In this document: positions 24,471 through 34,652 of the stretch, in pieces
Layout of the letters: the number at the start of each line of letters is the position of its first letter
Numbering within the stretch: the stretch's first letter is position 1
NCBI GenBank assembly: GCA_030220185.1
Contig: JASPKZ010008350.1
Span: forward strand, 1,646,501 to 1,710,500
Direction: 5' to 3'
Length of the DNA stretch: 64,000 nt
Source: Diploptera punctata
Taxonomy: Eukaryota > Arthropoda > Insecta > Blattodea > Blaberidae
Notes under the pieces: model-generated
What the model was told of the DNA's origin: nothing
Databases searched by the model: none
Seen by the model: only the letters and a program-made list of their open reading frames with translations
Program-made: the position numbers and the translations under genes

Positions 24471-25155
24471 TTTTCAAAATGTTCAGTTAATGTTATTAAT
24501 ACACAAGCTAGGGGCCAATATTTGAATTTTGCGGGATATTCAAAGCACGCAATTAAATGTCACTTGATCTTAAATTTGCTAAATATTTTCAAAATATACC
24601 AATACGATAATCACAAAGTGCTTGAAATACGGTAAGTAGCGATTTCATAGCGTGGAAAATGATTCTGCCTCTATAAAAATGACATTGACGTTTTTAAATT
24701 ATCTTGTTCGATGCTTTCATTCCTATTGTCTACACTCAATCTCTGAAACTCTAAATTTTAATAAACTCGGCGATATTTGGAAATTAATTTGTAACTTACA
24801 TGTTAATTAAACATTTTTACACATTTCATCTTTCAGTGTACACAATTTTATGCTCCTACGAAAGCTTTCAATGCTAAATATTCCATTGTTACACTATAAT
24901 TAGTATAGCTATATCTCTGAAGGAGTTTTGTCGATCCCAGTGACTAGTGGTTGGCAAGCTCGCTTTTGGTTCTCAAGTTCGTGTTTTCACTTGCAGAGAT
25001 TGATGGATTTTTAAGAACGTTAAAATCTTAACCATATCTTCTTTAGGAATGGAAGTGAAGTTGTGAGTCCCGAGTAAGAGCCAATATAGAGGCACAGCTG
25101 GAGTGTAGGTGTGGGATCGAAATATGCCAACTAAAAGACATATAACTTAGATCGT

Positions 25156-25450
25156 GTGAGCACGCCGTAGCGTAATGGTTAAGGCACTGCGCTACAAGTC
25201 GGACGGTCGAGGGTTCAAGTCACGGTGGGGTCAGGATTTTTAAAACTGACCCAAATCTTCTGGCGGCACTATCTCACTGGAGTCGACTCAGCTTCTAACG
25301 AAAATGAGTACCAGCCGCTTGTTCTGGGGTAAAGGCGGGCGTCACGCAGGGCTGAAAACCCGGTTGACATTAAGAGCCGATTGTCCACAAAAAAGTGGGA
25401 GCCTTAACGTCCCACTACACGAAGGGTCTCCTGAGGCCTGTAGTGGGAAT

Positions 25451-25453
<3 letters not shown>
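25156..25453 (+). mobile_element. SINE-2, nearly complete
   Basis: The head gagcacgccgtagcgtaatgg contains an A-box-like segment, with the B box GGTTCAAGTC near 25213. The body has gtcgactcagcttctaacg, and the 3' end reads gcctgtagtgggaataaaa before a (TA)n run. Confidence 0.9.

Positions 25454-25454
<1 letters not shown>

Positions 25455-25482
<28 letters not shown>
25455..25482. repeat. (TA)n microsatellite at a SINE-2 3' end
   Basis: TA run immediately after the SINE-2 3' end, probably seeded by its A-rich tail. Confidence 0.95.
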
Positions 25483-25487
<5 letters not shown>

Positions 25488-26524
25488 GAAAGATGATAGA
25501 TTTATTAATTCGTCTATCAGAGGGAATTGTAATTTTTTTGTTACTACGACTTAACCTGTTAACTTGCAGTGTTAGTATTGGATTTAAATGCAATAACTCA
25601 GAACTACGTGCGTGTATTAAGTGAAATTATCATGTGATGCGATGATTTGTGCATGATAATAACACCATATTTATACCTCCACTGAAAATATTTGGCTCAC
25701 AGAGTAACCGTTATTGTATATGTTAATAAAATATATCCCTGGGAGGTAAGCTATTATATATACCGGTATTTATTTTTGTGTTTCTTCCCTCACCATTACT
25801 TCCAATATTTGATCGACTCAACTTTGGCATAATAGTCAAAAGCATTTCTCACCGTCATCGTTTTTCTGGTCAATTCAGTATTTTAAAATACTTTTTAAAG
25901 TATTTATGTAATGTTAGAAGATTTGATTAAATATAGAATGTGTTTGTATTGTTTAAGGTGAGTCTTCTGGTGTGTTGGACTACACTTTATTTGGTGAAAC
26001 AATTTACCATTGCTGGATCTTGTCAGTACACAATTTCAGAAGCTTCAAGAACATCAACCCTGGTGAACAAATTACTTTTACTTCGACCGTTACGTTCTGA
26101 CATGGCAGCTGAACTCAAGATCTTCTCACAGCTCTTACTTCATCGCAATGTACGCTTCACTGCCTTTGGATTCTTCAACATCGACTTTACGCTGCTTTTC
26201 ACCATGACCGGAGCTGTTACAACGTATCTCGTGATATATCTACAATTCAAAACTTGACTATAGATTCTCATGTCCAGTATACAGAAAATGCTGGATGTGA
26301 AAATATATAATTCTGAAAATTAATGAGCGGTAGAAAGGTGATGCTAAGTAATAATCATTTTATATTTATACTGTAAAATTCTTAAGAAAAGTAGTGATTG
26401 AAACGAGATATAGTGGGAGGTAGAGAAGTAAGTAAGGAACGAAAATAATTGTGACGAAAAAGAGAGGGAGAATAAGTGTAAGGAGTATAGGGAGGGATGG
26501 AAAGAGGTATGGGAGAGGGAGAGA

Positions 26525-26533
26525 GAGGGAAAG

Positions 26534-26612
<79 letters not shown>
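26525..26612. repeat. (GA)n microsatellite
   Basis: Purine-rich tract. A near-perfect GA run occupies about 26547-26608. The poly-Ser/Leu frame opposite it is an artefact. Confidence 0.97.
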
Positions 26613-26854
26613 GTGAGTGTTAATATAGATAATACATGAATCTTTTATGATCATTTGGAATTCAGCACTGAAAGATATAGTCAATTTTGTACTCACTGAA
26701 TTACTTTCCTATTACATTTATATAAAAAAGAGAGTTCTGGGCGACTATTAGTTATTCTCATTTATGTATGTTATGTATTCAGTGTTATTGATGTTATACG
26801 CCATCAATAATTGTATCCTATAGTCGATTTAGAATGTCTTCTTCTTCGTTACAA

Positions 26855-27610
26855 GTATTAGGCCAAGGCCTGTTACGATCCTATAGAAAATTTTCCCTCC
26901 AGCGTTTCATACGACGGCCCAGTGATCTTCGTCCTCTTGGTGTATAATTATAAACAGCTTTGGGGATCCGATTTGAACTCATTCTTTCAAGATGGTGTTT
27001 CCAATTTAGTTCCAAAATTGGCATAGTCTTCAATTCTTTTAAGATATCGGTGTTCCTTTTCCGATCCCATCTGGTGTAACCCGCTGTTCTGCGCATGAAT
27101 CTCATATCACAAGCCGTTATTCTGCTTTCATGTTGTCTTTTTAGTGTCCATGCTTCACTACCATAGGTCAACACTGGTCAAGCCAAAGTGTTATATAAAC
27201 GCAATCTGGTGTTTTTTTGTACAAGGGATGGTTTCATAACTTGATTAATAATTCCTAAACTTTTATTATAACTAGTAATTTTTTCAGGGATATCCTTTTC
27301 ATCCCAGATAGAGAGATAATATCCAAGATATTTAAATTGATTAGATCTCTCTAAAATTTTATTCTGGAGACAGATTTTACTTTGTATGGGGTCGTTCCCA
27401 TGAAATGCCATAATTTTAGTTCTGTTAATTGATATTTCCATATTAAATTTGGCACCTATTTTTTGTAAATTATAAATTGATCGTTGAAAATCATTTTCGG
27501 AAAGTGCCAGAAGAGCTAAATCGTCTGAAAAAAGAATAGCATCGAGTTAGAGGTTCCTATTGATGGGTATGTATCCTCGTTGTGTTTTCCTCCATTCGTT
27601 TATTAATTTA

Positions 27611-27660
<50 letters not shown>

Positions 27661-27790
27661 GAAAAGCACCGGTGAAAGTCCACATCCCTGTCTTACTCCA
27701 GTGTTGATCTTTTCCCAAGAAGATAATTTGCCATCTTGTTTAACAGAGATTTCATTATTTTTATCTCTTTTATAGGCTTATGTAAAGTAT
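26855..27790 (-). pseudogene. dead LINE, RT to C-terminus, split by (TA)n
   Basis: On the minus strand, a TGVRQGCGLSPVLF block near 27662-27703 is followed by a (TA)n run (27615-27658). Then come FSDDLALLA near 27510-27530 (Ser in place of the usual second residue), MEISINRTKIMAFHG and QFKYLGYYLS (27178-27441), LTYGSEAWTLKRQ and WKHHLERMSS (26881-27174), and a GRRMKRWRENF end. Two main frames are separated by a stop near 27176. The microsatellite interrupts the RT domain, so the copy is dead. Confidence 0.85.
27615..27658. repeat. (TA)n inside a LINE RT domain
   Basis: About 22 TA units located between the RQGCGLSP and FSDD motifs of the minus-strand LINE. Confidence 0.95.
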
Positions 27791-28129
27791 ACATTAGCAC
27801 ATTAGCTTCTTACAGTAAATGAAAGTCAATGAATTTTAAAATTTGGATGTAAATATGACATTTTGACTTATAGCAATAGTCAACAGAATATATTTCGTAA
27901 AAAAATGTGGATTAAATAGAAAGTACAGATAGCCGCTTTCAGCTTTATTACACCTCGGTATAGATGTTATGCACTTTATGTAATCAAGTTACAGTGCTAT
28001 TATTTTCTATTAGATGTTATATGTTTTAGACTTACTGTATGTGACTAAGAAATTACTTTTATGAGAAAATAATTTTATTATCAATAATAGTATCTGCATA
28101 TAGAAGAGAAAAGTATGAATAAAATCTTA

Positions 28130-28550
28130 TACTTGGAGTATGGTGTTGTAGTATATACCTTTAAAAATCGTCTTGACAAAAGTGACACAAAGAGACTGGA
28201 TGCAAGAGAAATGTGGTTCTGGAGATAATTAGCAAAGATAAAGTGGACAGACATAAAAACTAAGTAACAAGTACTAAATTACATAGAAGAAGAAGATAGT
28301 TAATTAATTTTCAAAATAGATTTTAGAAAAATATTATTAATACTCCGTCATAATAATGATTTTAAAACTATTTGTGAAGGTAAGTTTTTGGAGAGAGGAA
28401 AAGAAGAGAAAACAATGGAAGATTGTTTTGGAAGATGTACCAGATATTATAGAATAATAAGGCTAATAAGAAATGAAACTGGTAGCTGAGAGAAGAGAAT
28501 AATGTTTTATATGTCAATACATTGTCTTTGGAAGTTGACGATGGTTATTA
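28130..28550 (+). pseudogene. LINE C-terminal remnant, weak
   Basis: Conceptual reading gives fragments such as DKSDTKRLDAREMWFWR near 28176-28225, followed by a degraded basic C-terminal region. It resembles the post-RT region of other LINEs here but is badly decayed. Confidence 0.45.
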
Positions 28551-28599
28551 ACACTAGGTCATAACAATGCTAACAATCCCTCTCAACGACACTTCCACT

Positions 28600-28975
28600 T
28601 ATTCTACTTCTTTCACTGTAGCTTCTGCCCGCTCCTGGTATTCCCTCCCTAAAGATACCAGGGGTTGCCGTACACAACACTTTTAAGACACGCTTATACA
28701 AGTACTTATTAAATAATTAATTTTTATCCAGAACTAAATTTATTATATACCATTAATAGCCTTTTTCTCTTTTTCTATCTTGTACAATTTATGTTTAATT
28801 CGTTAAATCTGAAGTAAATAAAAATGTGTTGTAAATAATAATTGTATTGTAGATGTACTATGTAATCATTTTGTTTATTTTAATTTAGATGTAGCAGTAA
28901 TTTTTGTATTTTTTCTAACCTGGTTGAGTAATAGACAATGCCTTAAGATCTCAATTCTCCCAGGTAAAATAAATC

Positions 28976-29021
<46 letters not shown>
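28600..29021 (+). pseudogene. LINE 3' end with (ATT)n tail
   Basis: A SARSWYSLPKDTRGC reading near 28622-28670, followed by a short basic stretch and a stop, matches the SxWNSLP..(R) end found at the C-terminus of CR1/Jockey-like LINE polyproteins. A 3' UTR follows and ends in (ATT)n at 28977-29021, a typical simple-repeat LINE terminus. This is a different family from LINE-A. Confidence 0.7.
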
Positions 29022-29650
29022 GTTATGTATATGAGTATAATTTACTCAGATATTGATATGAAATATACTTCGTAAACTTTAACCACCCTGAATTGCTTGT
29101 TTGGTACTAACGTGCTACATATTTATTGTTTTCATGTTTTTTTTTTAATTTTGCTGTTGTATTTATGTTCACTTATTGAACGGAATTTATTTACGCCAAA
29201 GAAATATTTTTAATTATTTCATTTACATTAATTCTGTAAGTACAATTATGTTGATTACATGTTAGTTATTTGTTAATTTTCCTTTTCCTAGACAAAAATA
29301 AACCGTAATACCATTTGTGTAAACTGATCATGATATTATTATAAAGTAGTTCTCGTAATATAATTTGGATCCGCCGGTCCAGCTCAAATTGTATGTCAGC
29401 CTCCTGAATATCAAGCTTGGGTTTGATTCCTGACGAGGTTGAAAATTTAAATTGTAAAATATTCAATCTCTGTGCTAGGAGAGGTGGTGATGTACAGTAC
29501 AATGATTTCCTATAGCTAGATTGTGCTCCAGATGCTTGGATTAAATTCTAAACTCCTCAGAAGCATACAAAGTATTGAGAAGGTATTGGGTATTGTTGGT
29601 AGCGATTCGTCTGTCGGATTGGGATGGTAAGGTTTGTGGTCCATGTGCTT
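29022..29650. other. spacer, nothing recognised
   Basis: No feature could be supported. Confidence 0.4.
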
Positions 29651-30267
29651 TTCATAAGTAATGCCACGAGTGATTTCCAAATTATCGATAAATTCACGAC
29701 TCACGAAGTGAGGAGTAATTTATCTAGAGAATTTGGAAATCAAGAGTGGCATTTGTTAGGACTATTTAACGAATAAAATGAAGCTGTTTACTCACAGTTA
29801 TATAGTTATTTTAAAATATTTATGTACTTAATGTAAACGGCGATGTTTGAAAACAAATCAGAAATGTGAGGTTATGTTCATCCACTGCAACTAGATCATA
29901 TTATTTATTGCCAAATAAGATCACAATATTGTAAGAATGTACCCAAGTGGAGAAATAATGAAACACATCAAACTATATATCATAATCAACATTACGGGTT
30001 ATTCATTTATTTTTTTAGTAAACAACTCGGTAAAATTAAGGAATCTGTTCTTTATTTGCTATATTCAATGTATTTGTTGGAGAAAAATAATGTTCTGTCC
30101 TGTTCAGAACATTAAAAAGGAGGAGCTTTCTTTATCACAAAAGCAGGAGCTGATAAAGATAAATCGATAAAGAGCGAGGCGAAACTCGACTGTCATTGAT
30201 TGTAAAACAAAATTCATTGAAACGTGATTGGTCATTGACTAGCATTTGTGGCATGAGTTAAATAGTC
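29651..30267 (+). mobile_element. FB1 repeat, short form
   Basis: Full left hairpin including cacgactcacgaagtg, then gactatttaacg, with the right end gcatgagttaaatagtc. Closely similar to the copy at 8591. Two inverted CCAAT boxes (ATTGGT-like) lie near the right end. Confidence 0.85.
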
Positions 30268-30899
30268 AACAGGAATAGGCTATGTGTTGACATTTTGTTT
30301 CACATTTTTCCTTTACTACATCACCGTCCCTCATACAACACACCTATTATATAAACACTTACACATACAATCTCCCTTCACCCTTATTTGTACACAATAG
30401 AAGCACACATCACTTACGTAAAGTGGTTTGCCGAAGTGATCCGTAAATTAAAAATAAACCACATAACGTCAACTTCCCGCCTAATGCGAAAAGCAAAGAA
30501 CGAAAAGTAGAGTGGTTGGCATTGGAACATACACTTTGATGTTCAGAATTAGAAAAAAAGATACAATAAAAGTAGCAATATTCTAGTAGCAATATTGAGT
30601 ATTTTCAGTTTTTATAAAGCCTTGATACAAACCAGTGCCAATATTCAAGAAGCAATTTCTGGATCAACTCATTTACCTACACCTTGAATTCCATTCCTCG
30701 TATATAATCTAAACCTTAAGTGATATGAAATTTAATAATTTATTGTGTCTTGAATGAGCTGCAACATAATATTATATGTAGGTATGGATCATTGACGTGT
30801 ACAGCAGAATTTCAAAACTAGAAGAATTTTTTAACATAGGGTAGAGTGATATAGTTCATCTTTTATGAACTCTGTCTCTTGTATTTTAAATGTGTTATC

Positions 30900-30900
<1 letters not shown>
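30268..30900. other. spacer, nothing recognised
   Basis: No gene or shared repeat recognised. Confidence 0.4.

Positions 30901-30902
<2 letters not shown>

Positions 30903-30956
<54 letters not shown>
30903..30956. repeat. (TA)n microsatellite bordering the tRNA-like array
   Basis: About 27 TA units directly before the first array unit. Confidence 0.97.
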
Positions 30957-30958
<2 letters not shown>

Positions 30959-30977
30959 TATGATAAGAAAAATTAAT

Positions 30978-31046
30978 GCCTGGACGGGATTCGAACCCGG
31001 ATCTCTGAGTCTGTACCTCAGCGTGATATCCATTACACTACCAGGC
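30978..31046 (-). tRNA. tRNA-like sequence 1 (probably tRNA-derived, not a standard tRNA)
   Basis: Minus-strand 69-mer with a perfect A box (TAGTGTAATGG) and B box (GGTTCGAATCC). It has a 6-bp acceptor stem GCCTGG/CCAGGC, a 5-bp anticodon stem CTGAG/CTCAG and loop GTACAGA, which would place anticodon ACA. A T-rich stretch follows (TTATTTTTCTT in other copies; slightly changed here). The short acceptor stem, an imperfect T stem and the odd anticodon argue against a working tRNA. Confidence 0.55.
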
Positions 31047-31275
31047 GAATCCAATTCAAACACTTATTTTTCTTATATATGTATTATACTCTCCATTATT
31101 ACTAGATGTCGCGAGAACACTGTCTTCACTGCCATCTAGTAGCTGACTATATCAAGTAAGCAAATTAAAGAGAATATTTATTTTACTTTACAGCAGTGAC
31201 GCTTTATCGATGTTATAATTAAATCTTTAACATTGAGCAATGCAAACTTAATATGGTATGATAAGAAAAATAAAT

Positions 31276-31344
31276 GCCTGGACGGGATTCGAACCCGGAT
31301 CTCTGAGTCTGTACATCAGCGTGATATCCATTACACCACCAGGC
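31276..31344 (-). tRNA. tRNA-like sequence 2
   Basis: Same 69-mer as sequence 1, with a substitution that breaks one anticodon-stem pair (CTGAT opposite CTCAG) and another near the D arm. A and B boxes are kept, and a TTATTTTTCTT run follows on the minus strand. Confidence 0.5.
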
Positions 31345-31572
31345 GAATCCAATTAAAACACTTATTTTTCTTATATATGTATTATACTCTCCATTATTAC
31401 TAGATGTCGCGAGAACACTGTCTTCACTGCCATCTAGTAGCTGACTATATCAAGTAAGCAAATTAAAGAGAATATTTATTTTACTTTATAGCAGTGAGCT
31501 TTATCGATGTTATAATTAAATCTTTAACATTGAGCAATGCAAGCTTAATATGGTATGATAAGAAAAATAAAT

Positions 31573-31641
31573 GCCTGGACGGGATTCGAACCCGGATCTC
31601 TGAGTCTGTACCTCAGCGTGATATCCATTACACTACCAGGC
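31573..31641 (-). tRNA. tRNA-like sequence 3
   Basis: Same as sequence 1, with intact A and B boxes and anticodon stem. The T5 run follows on the minus strand. Confidence 0.55.
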
Positions 31642-31894
31642 GAATCCAATTCAAACACTTATTTTTCTTATATAATACATATTATGTATTATACTCTCCA
31701 TTATTACTAGATGTCGCGAGAACACTGTCTTCACTGCCATCTAGTAGCTGACTATATCAAGTAAGCAAATTAAAGAGAATATTTATTTTACTTTATAGCA
31801 GTGAGCTTTATCGATGTTATAATTAAATCTTTAACATTGAGCAATGCAAGCTTAATATGGTATGATAAGAAAAATAAGTGTTTGAATTGGATTC

Positions 31895-31963
31895 GCCTGG
31901 TAGTGTAATGGATATCACGCTGAGGTACAGACTCAGAGATCCGGGTTCGAATCCCGTCCAGGC
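31895..31963 (+). tRNA. tRNA-like sequence 4, centre of the palindrome
   Basis: Plus-strand copy with the same stems and boxes, followed at 31964 by atttatttttctt, a potential Pol III terminator. It is flanked by aagaaaaataa (31867-31877) and its complement ttatttttctt (31966-31976). Confidence 0.55.
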
Positions 31964-32192
31964 ATTTATTTTTCTTATCATACCATATTAAGCTTGCATT
32001 GCTCAATGTTAAAGATTTAATTATAACATCGATAAGGCGTCACTGCTATAAAGTAAAATAAATATTCTCTTTAATTTGCTTACTTGATATAGTCAGCTAC
32101 TAGATGGCAGTGAAGACAGTGTTCTCGTGACATCTAGTAATAATGGAGAGTATAATACATATATAAGAAAAATAAGTGTTTTAATTGGATTC

Positions 32193-32261
32193 GCCTGGTA
32201 GTGTAATGGATATCACGCTGATGTACAGACTCAGAGATCCGGGTTCGAATCCCGTCCAGAC
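32193..32261 (+). tRNA. tRNA-like sequence 5, acceptor stem damaged
   Basis: Plus-strand copy. The 3' end is CCAGAC instead of CCAGGC, which weakens the acceptor stem, and the anticodon stem has the CTGAT variant. Boxes intact. Confidence 0.45.
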
Positions 32262-32439
32262 ATTTATTTTTCTTATCATACCATATTAAGCTTGCATTGC
32301 TCAATGTTAAAGATTTAATTATAACATATATATATATTGTCAAGAAATATACCATGTACTGTATTTAGCTGAAGAAGTAACTGGTATAATTCAATTTCAA
32401 CTTACGTTATTACAATTTTAAAACCAGGTACTTACATAA

Positions 32440-33005
32440 CTCTCACAAACGTATGGATCCATGAATAATACATCATTATCATTGAAGACTGCCACTAGAC
32501 TTTTCGACACAATATCCCCAATAATCATGTATGGACTCGAATTAATATGGGAAAAATTGACAATCAGTGACTTAGAACGCATTGAGAAGGTGAAGGCACG
32601 GTTCCTAAAATGTGCCCTCAGAGTGAGAAAATATGTGCAATCAAGGCTAGCATATGAGCTGGCCAAGGAAACTTTTTACATAGAAGATCTGAGACTCAGC
32701 CTACCATCTACCGGAGCCAGCAACAAACTACTAGAACGGAGAAGAATGAAAAGAGCGGAGATAGGCATCGACTTCTATGGGGCAACTGCAATAATCGACC
32801 GCAACTGGACCAAAAGAGAATCAGGAGCAGAGGCACACCATTACAAGACCAGTCAAACACGGCTTCCACCACAAAATATGTAAGAACAAGATATTCCGTA
32901 CCCCGAACGACAAATTTACGTGTTAATTATGCGGGCAGAGATGCAACCAATATCATATCACTGAGTGCCGTGAAAGAACAAAATCGATCTCCATTATAGC
33001 AAAGA
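32440..33005 (+). pseudogene. LINE polyprotein C-terminus with CCHC-like motif
   Basis: An open frame at 32461-32883 (140 codons) reads TARLFDTISPIIMYGLELIWEKL, a post-RT region, then LERIEKVKARFLK and RLAYELAKETF. Beyond a frame change near 32870 come KNKIFRTPNDKF and C.LCGQRC..YHITEC (about 32925-32965), a zinc-knuckle-like end with a stop inside. Families with a YG.E..W...L and a final Cys/His knuckle are non-LTR elements. Both the 5' part and the catalytic RT are absent. Confidence 0.8.
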
Positions 33006-33523
33006 AGAATACCCATTCGGGTGAACCTTTCATCTTTATTACAGTTTTACATGTTATATTTATACTGCCATTAACTTAGGTAAGTAATAAAATATAATTT
33101 TCCGAATATTTAAAAAATAAATGACTGTATCATTTAAAAGAACACATACAATTTAGTTACGGATATTTAATATTAGCGTAGAATTTATTTACTATTAGCA
33201 TGAAATTCACTAGTTTTCCTTTTCCGTCTGCATATATAGTGTGTCAAAAAAAGTAGTTTACACGGTTTGAGGGATTAAAGAGGAGGTTAAACAAACTTTT
33301 TTTTATGTAACAACATTTTTTTTGCTCGTAAGAGTTTTTAGAATTCCCGTTCGGTTACATGTTTGCATAAGGAGCAAAACCAAATGTTCCTTAAATATAT
33401 TACATTCCCATTCATTATATTAAAGCCGGCGTAAATATATAAGTACGCCGATATTAAATTAATTATTGCGAATATGAAATCTAGAGTTTGCGTTCAAACT
33501 GCAGTTAATTTAATTGAAATAAC
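33006..33523. other. AT-rich spacer
   Basis: No supported feature. Confidence 0.4.
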
Positions 33524-33768
33524 AATTGAGGGATCTAGTGAGAGAGGGCGTTTTATGCCACTTTGAGAAGAAATGGAAATAAATTGGGTTTTATAAAGCA
33601 TTATATTACGAAATTATTTGTAGAATAAAGGGGTAACTTTTTTCTTCTTACTGTTATGTAAACTATGCAAAAGGACAAATATAAATTTTAATATAGGCTA
33701 AATAACACTGATTATTTCCATTTCTTCTCAAAGTGGCATAGCTCCCTCTCTCACTAGACCCCTCAATT
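33524..33768. mobile_element. foldback element, ~59-bp inverted arms
   Basis: The left arm 33524-33582 (aattgagggatctagtgag ... aagaaatggaaataa) and the right arm 33710-33768 are inverted copies with a few mismatches, separated by ~127 bp of AT-rich sequence. No coding. Confidence 0.85.
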
Positions 33769-34280
33769 CATTATTTCGTACTACAGACTGTCTGGCTGAT
33801 ACTCTAAGAAAGTTCAAAATTTTCACGAATAAACCCTACACCTTTAATAATGCGATATACCAGACCTTTTCCTATATATATGTGTGCCATATTTCTTTTA
33901 CAAGAAAGAAATATATTAAGGTAAAATTTCTATCTTACAAGATAAATCATTTTTATAATAATATAACATTATTCATTATAATTCTGTCCGGAACATTTAA
34001 TTGAATAATCCATTGAATTAAAATCGTATTGCAATCCATCATCACTTAATTACAAACTAATCTTGGTAGGCATAGTAATACAACATTTTTCGTGTAACAT
34101 GCATTTTATGATTTCCCGTTCGACTAAAGGAATTCATAAGGGCTGCGAAAAAATATTCTCTATCTATCATCCCTTCAAATCCTGTTTATTGATACTCAGA
34201 TTCGTCTTTCAACTTAATGCAGACACATCAAAACATAACTGACTGGTATATGACGTGACAGTGTCGAGCCACGTAGCGAA
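33769..34280. other. spacer, nothing recognised
   Basis: No supported feature. Confidence 0.4.
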
Positions 34281-34299
34281 AAAAAAAATATATATATAT

Positions 34300-34629
34300 A
34301 GTATGATAAGAAAAATAAATGCCTGGACGGGATTCGAACCCGGATCTCTGAGTCTGTACCTCAGCGTGATATCCATTACACTACCAGGCGAATCCAATTC
34401 AAACACTTATTTTTCTTATATATGTATTAAACTCTCCATTATTACTAGATGTCGCGAGAACACTGTCTTCACTGCCATCTAGTAGCTGACTATAACAAGT
34501 AAGCAAATTAAAGAGAATATTTATTTTACTTTATAGCAGTGACGCTTTATCGATGTTATAATTAAATGTTTAACATTGAGCAATGCAAGCTTAATATGGT
34601 ATGATAAGAAAAATAAATGCCTGGACGGG
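34300..34629 (-). repeat. dispersed copy of the tRNA-like array unit
   Basis: One full unit with its tRNA-like 69-mer at 34321-34389 (minus strand; boxes and stems intact, T5 run present). The start of a second unit is cut off at gcctggacggga by a (TA)n run at 34630. TA repeats also lie just before 34300. Both edges are therefore microsatellites. Confidence 0.9.
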
Positions 34630-34652
34630 ATATATATATATATATATATATA
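34630..34652. repeat. (TA)n microsatellite
   Basis: TA run truncating an array unit. Confidence 0.95.

Larger units (their letters stand above)
22402..25957 (+). other. phase-0 intron of the second Gr gene
   Basis: The 3,556-nt GT-AG intron separates the last ~99 codons from the rest, a location typical of the conserved phase-0 introns near the 3' end of insect Gr genes. It contains a LINE remnant (23915-24470), a possible old tRNA-derived repeat near 24930-25140, a SINE-2 (25156-25453) and a (TA)n run. 22402-23690 shows nothing recognisable. Confidence 0.8.
21448..26257 (+). pseudogene. gustatory receptor, two exons, two compensating 1-bp frameshifts
   Basis: A relative of the receptor at 1342-2601. 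Exon 1 is 21448-22401 and exon 2 is 25958-26257. The donor gtg|gtaagt and acceptor tttaag|gtg are both phase 0, and splicing gives AAGLV then VSLLVCW. With the frame followed through two shifts the product is about 417 residues, against 419 for the relative. Shared landmarks are YVSRIVG near residue 20, the VWT block, RRLYDKLCDV against RELYDELCDV, NKLLL, and the C-terminal signature TTYLVIYLQFKT (TYhhhhhQF). Alignment to the relative places a 1-bp loss near 21888, after which the original frame hits TAA at 21892. It also places a 1-bp gain in the T4 run at 22041-22044, which restores frame. It is either a recent pseudogene or an intact gene with two indel errors in the sequence. Ligand unknown. 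The intron is packed with repeats. Confidence 0.85.
30957..32330. repeat. tRNA-like array: three direct and two inverted ~297-bp units
   Basis: Units begin ggtatgataagaaaaat and contain a tRNA-like sequence, a tctagtaataatgg..catctagtagc segment and a 3' part ending gcaatgcaagcttaatat. The tRNA-like starts on the minus strand are spaced 298 and 297 bp apart. From 31878 on, the orientation reverses. The right arm 31966-32327 mirrors the left arm 31508-31877 around a single tRNA-like sequence. The units are nearly identical, apart from one short palindromic insertion near 31672-31690 and a few substitutions, which implies recent amplification or ongoing homogenisation. Confidence 0.92.

Noticed and set aside
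24930..25140. Possible further tRNA-derived SINE in the Gr intron
   Set aside because: Only vague A/B-box-like segments (gtgactagtggttggcaag, caagttcgtgttt) and no second copy; too weak to call.
25940..25957. Starting exon 2 of the second Gr at the open-frame start
   Set aside because: The frame begins in intron sequence; the AG at 25956-25957 and phase-0 continuity with 22401 give the correct exon start at 25958.
26382..26696. 104-codon Ser/Leu-rich frame
   Set aside because: Translation of a (GA)n microsatellite.
30957..32330. CRISPR-like reading of the regularly spaced repeats
   Set aside because: Units are ~297 bp, almost wholly identical and built around tRNA-like sequences in a eukaryotic context; there are no short repeats with unique spacers.
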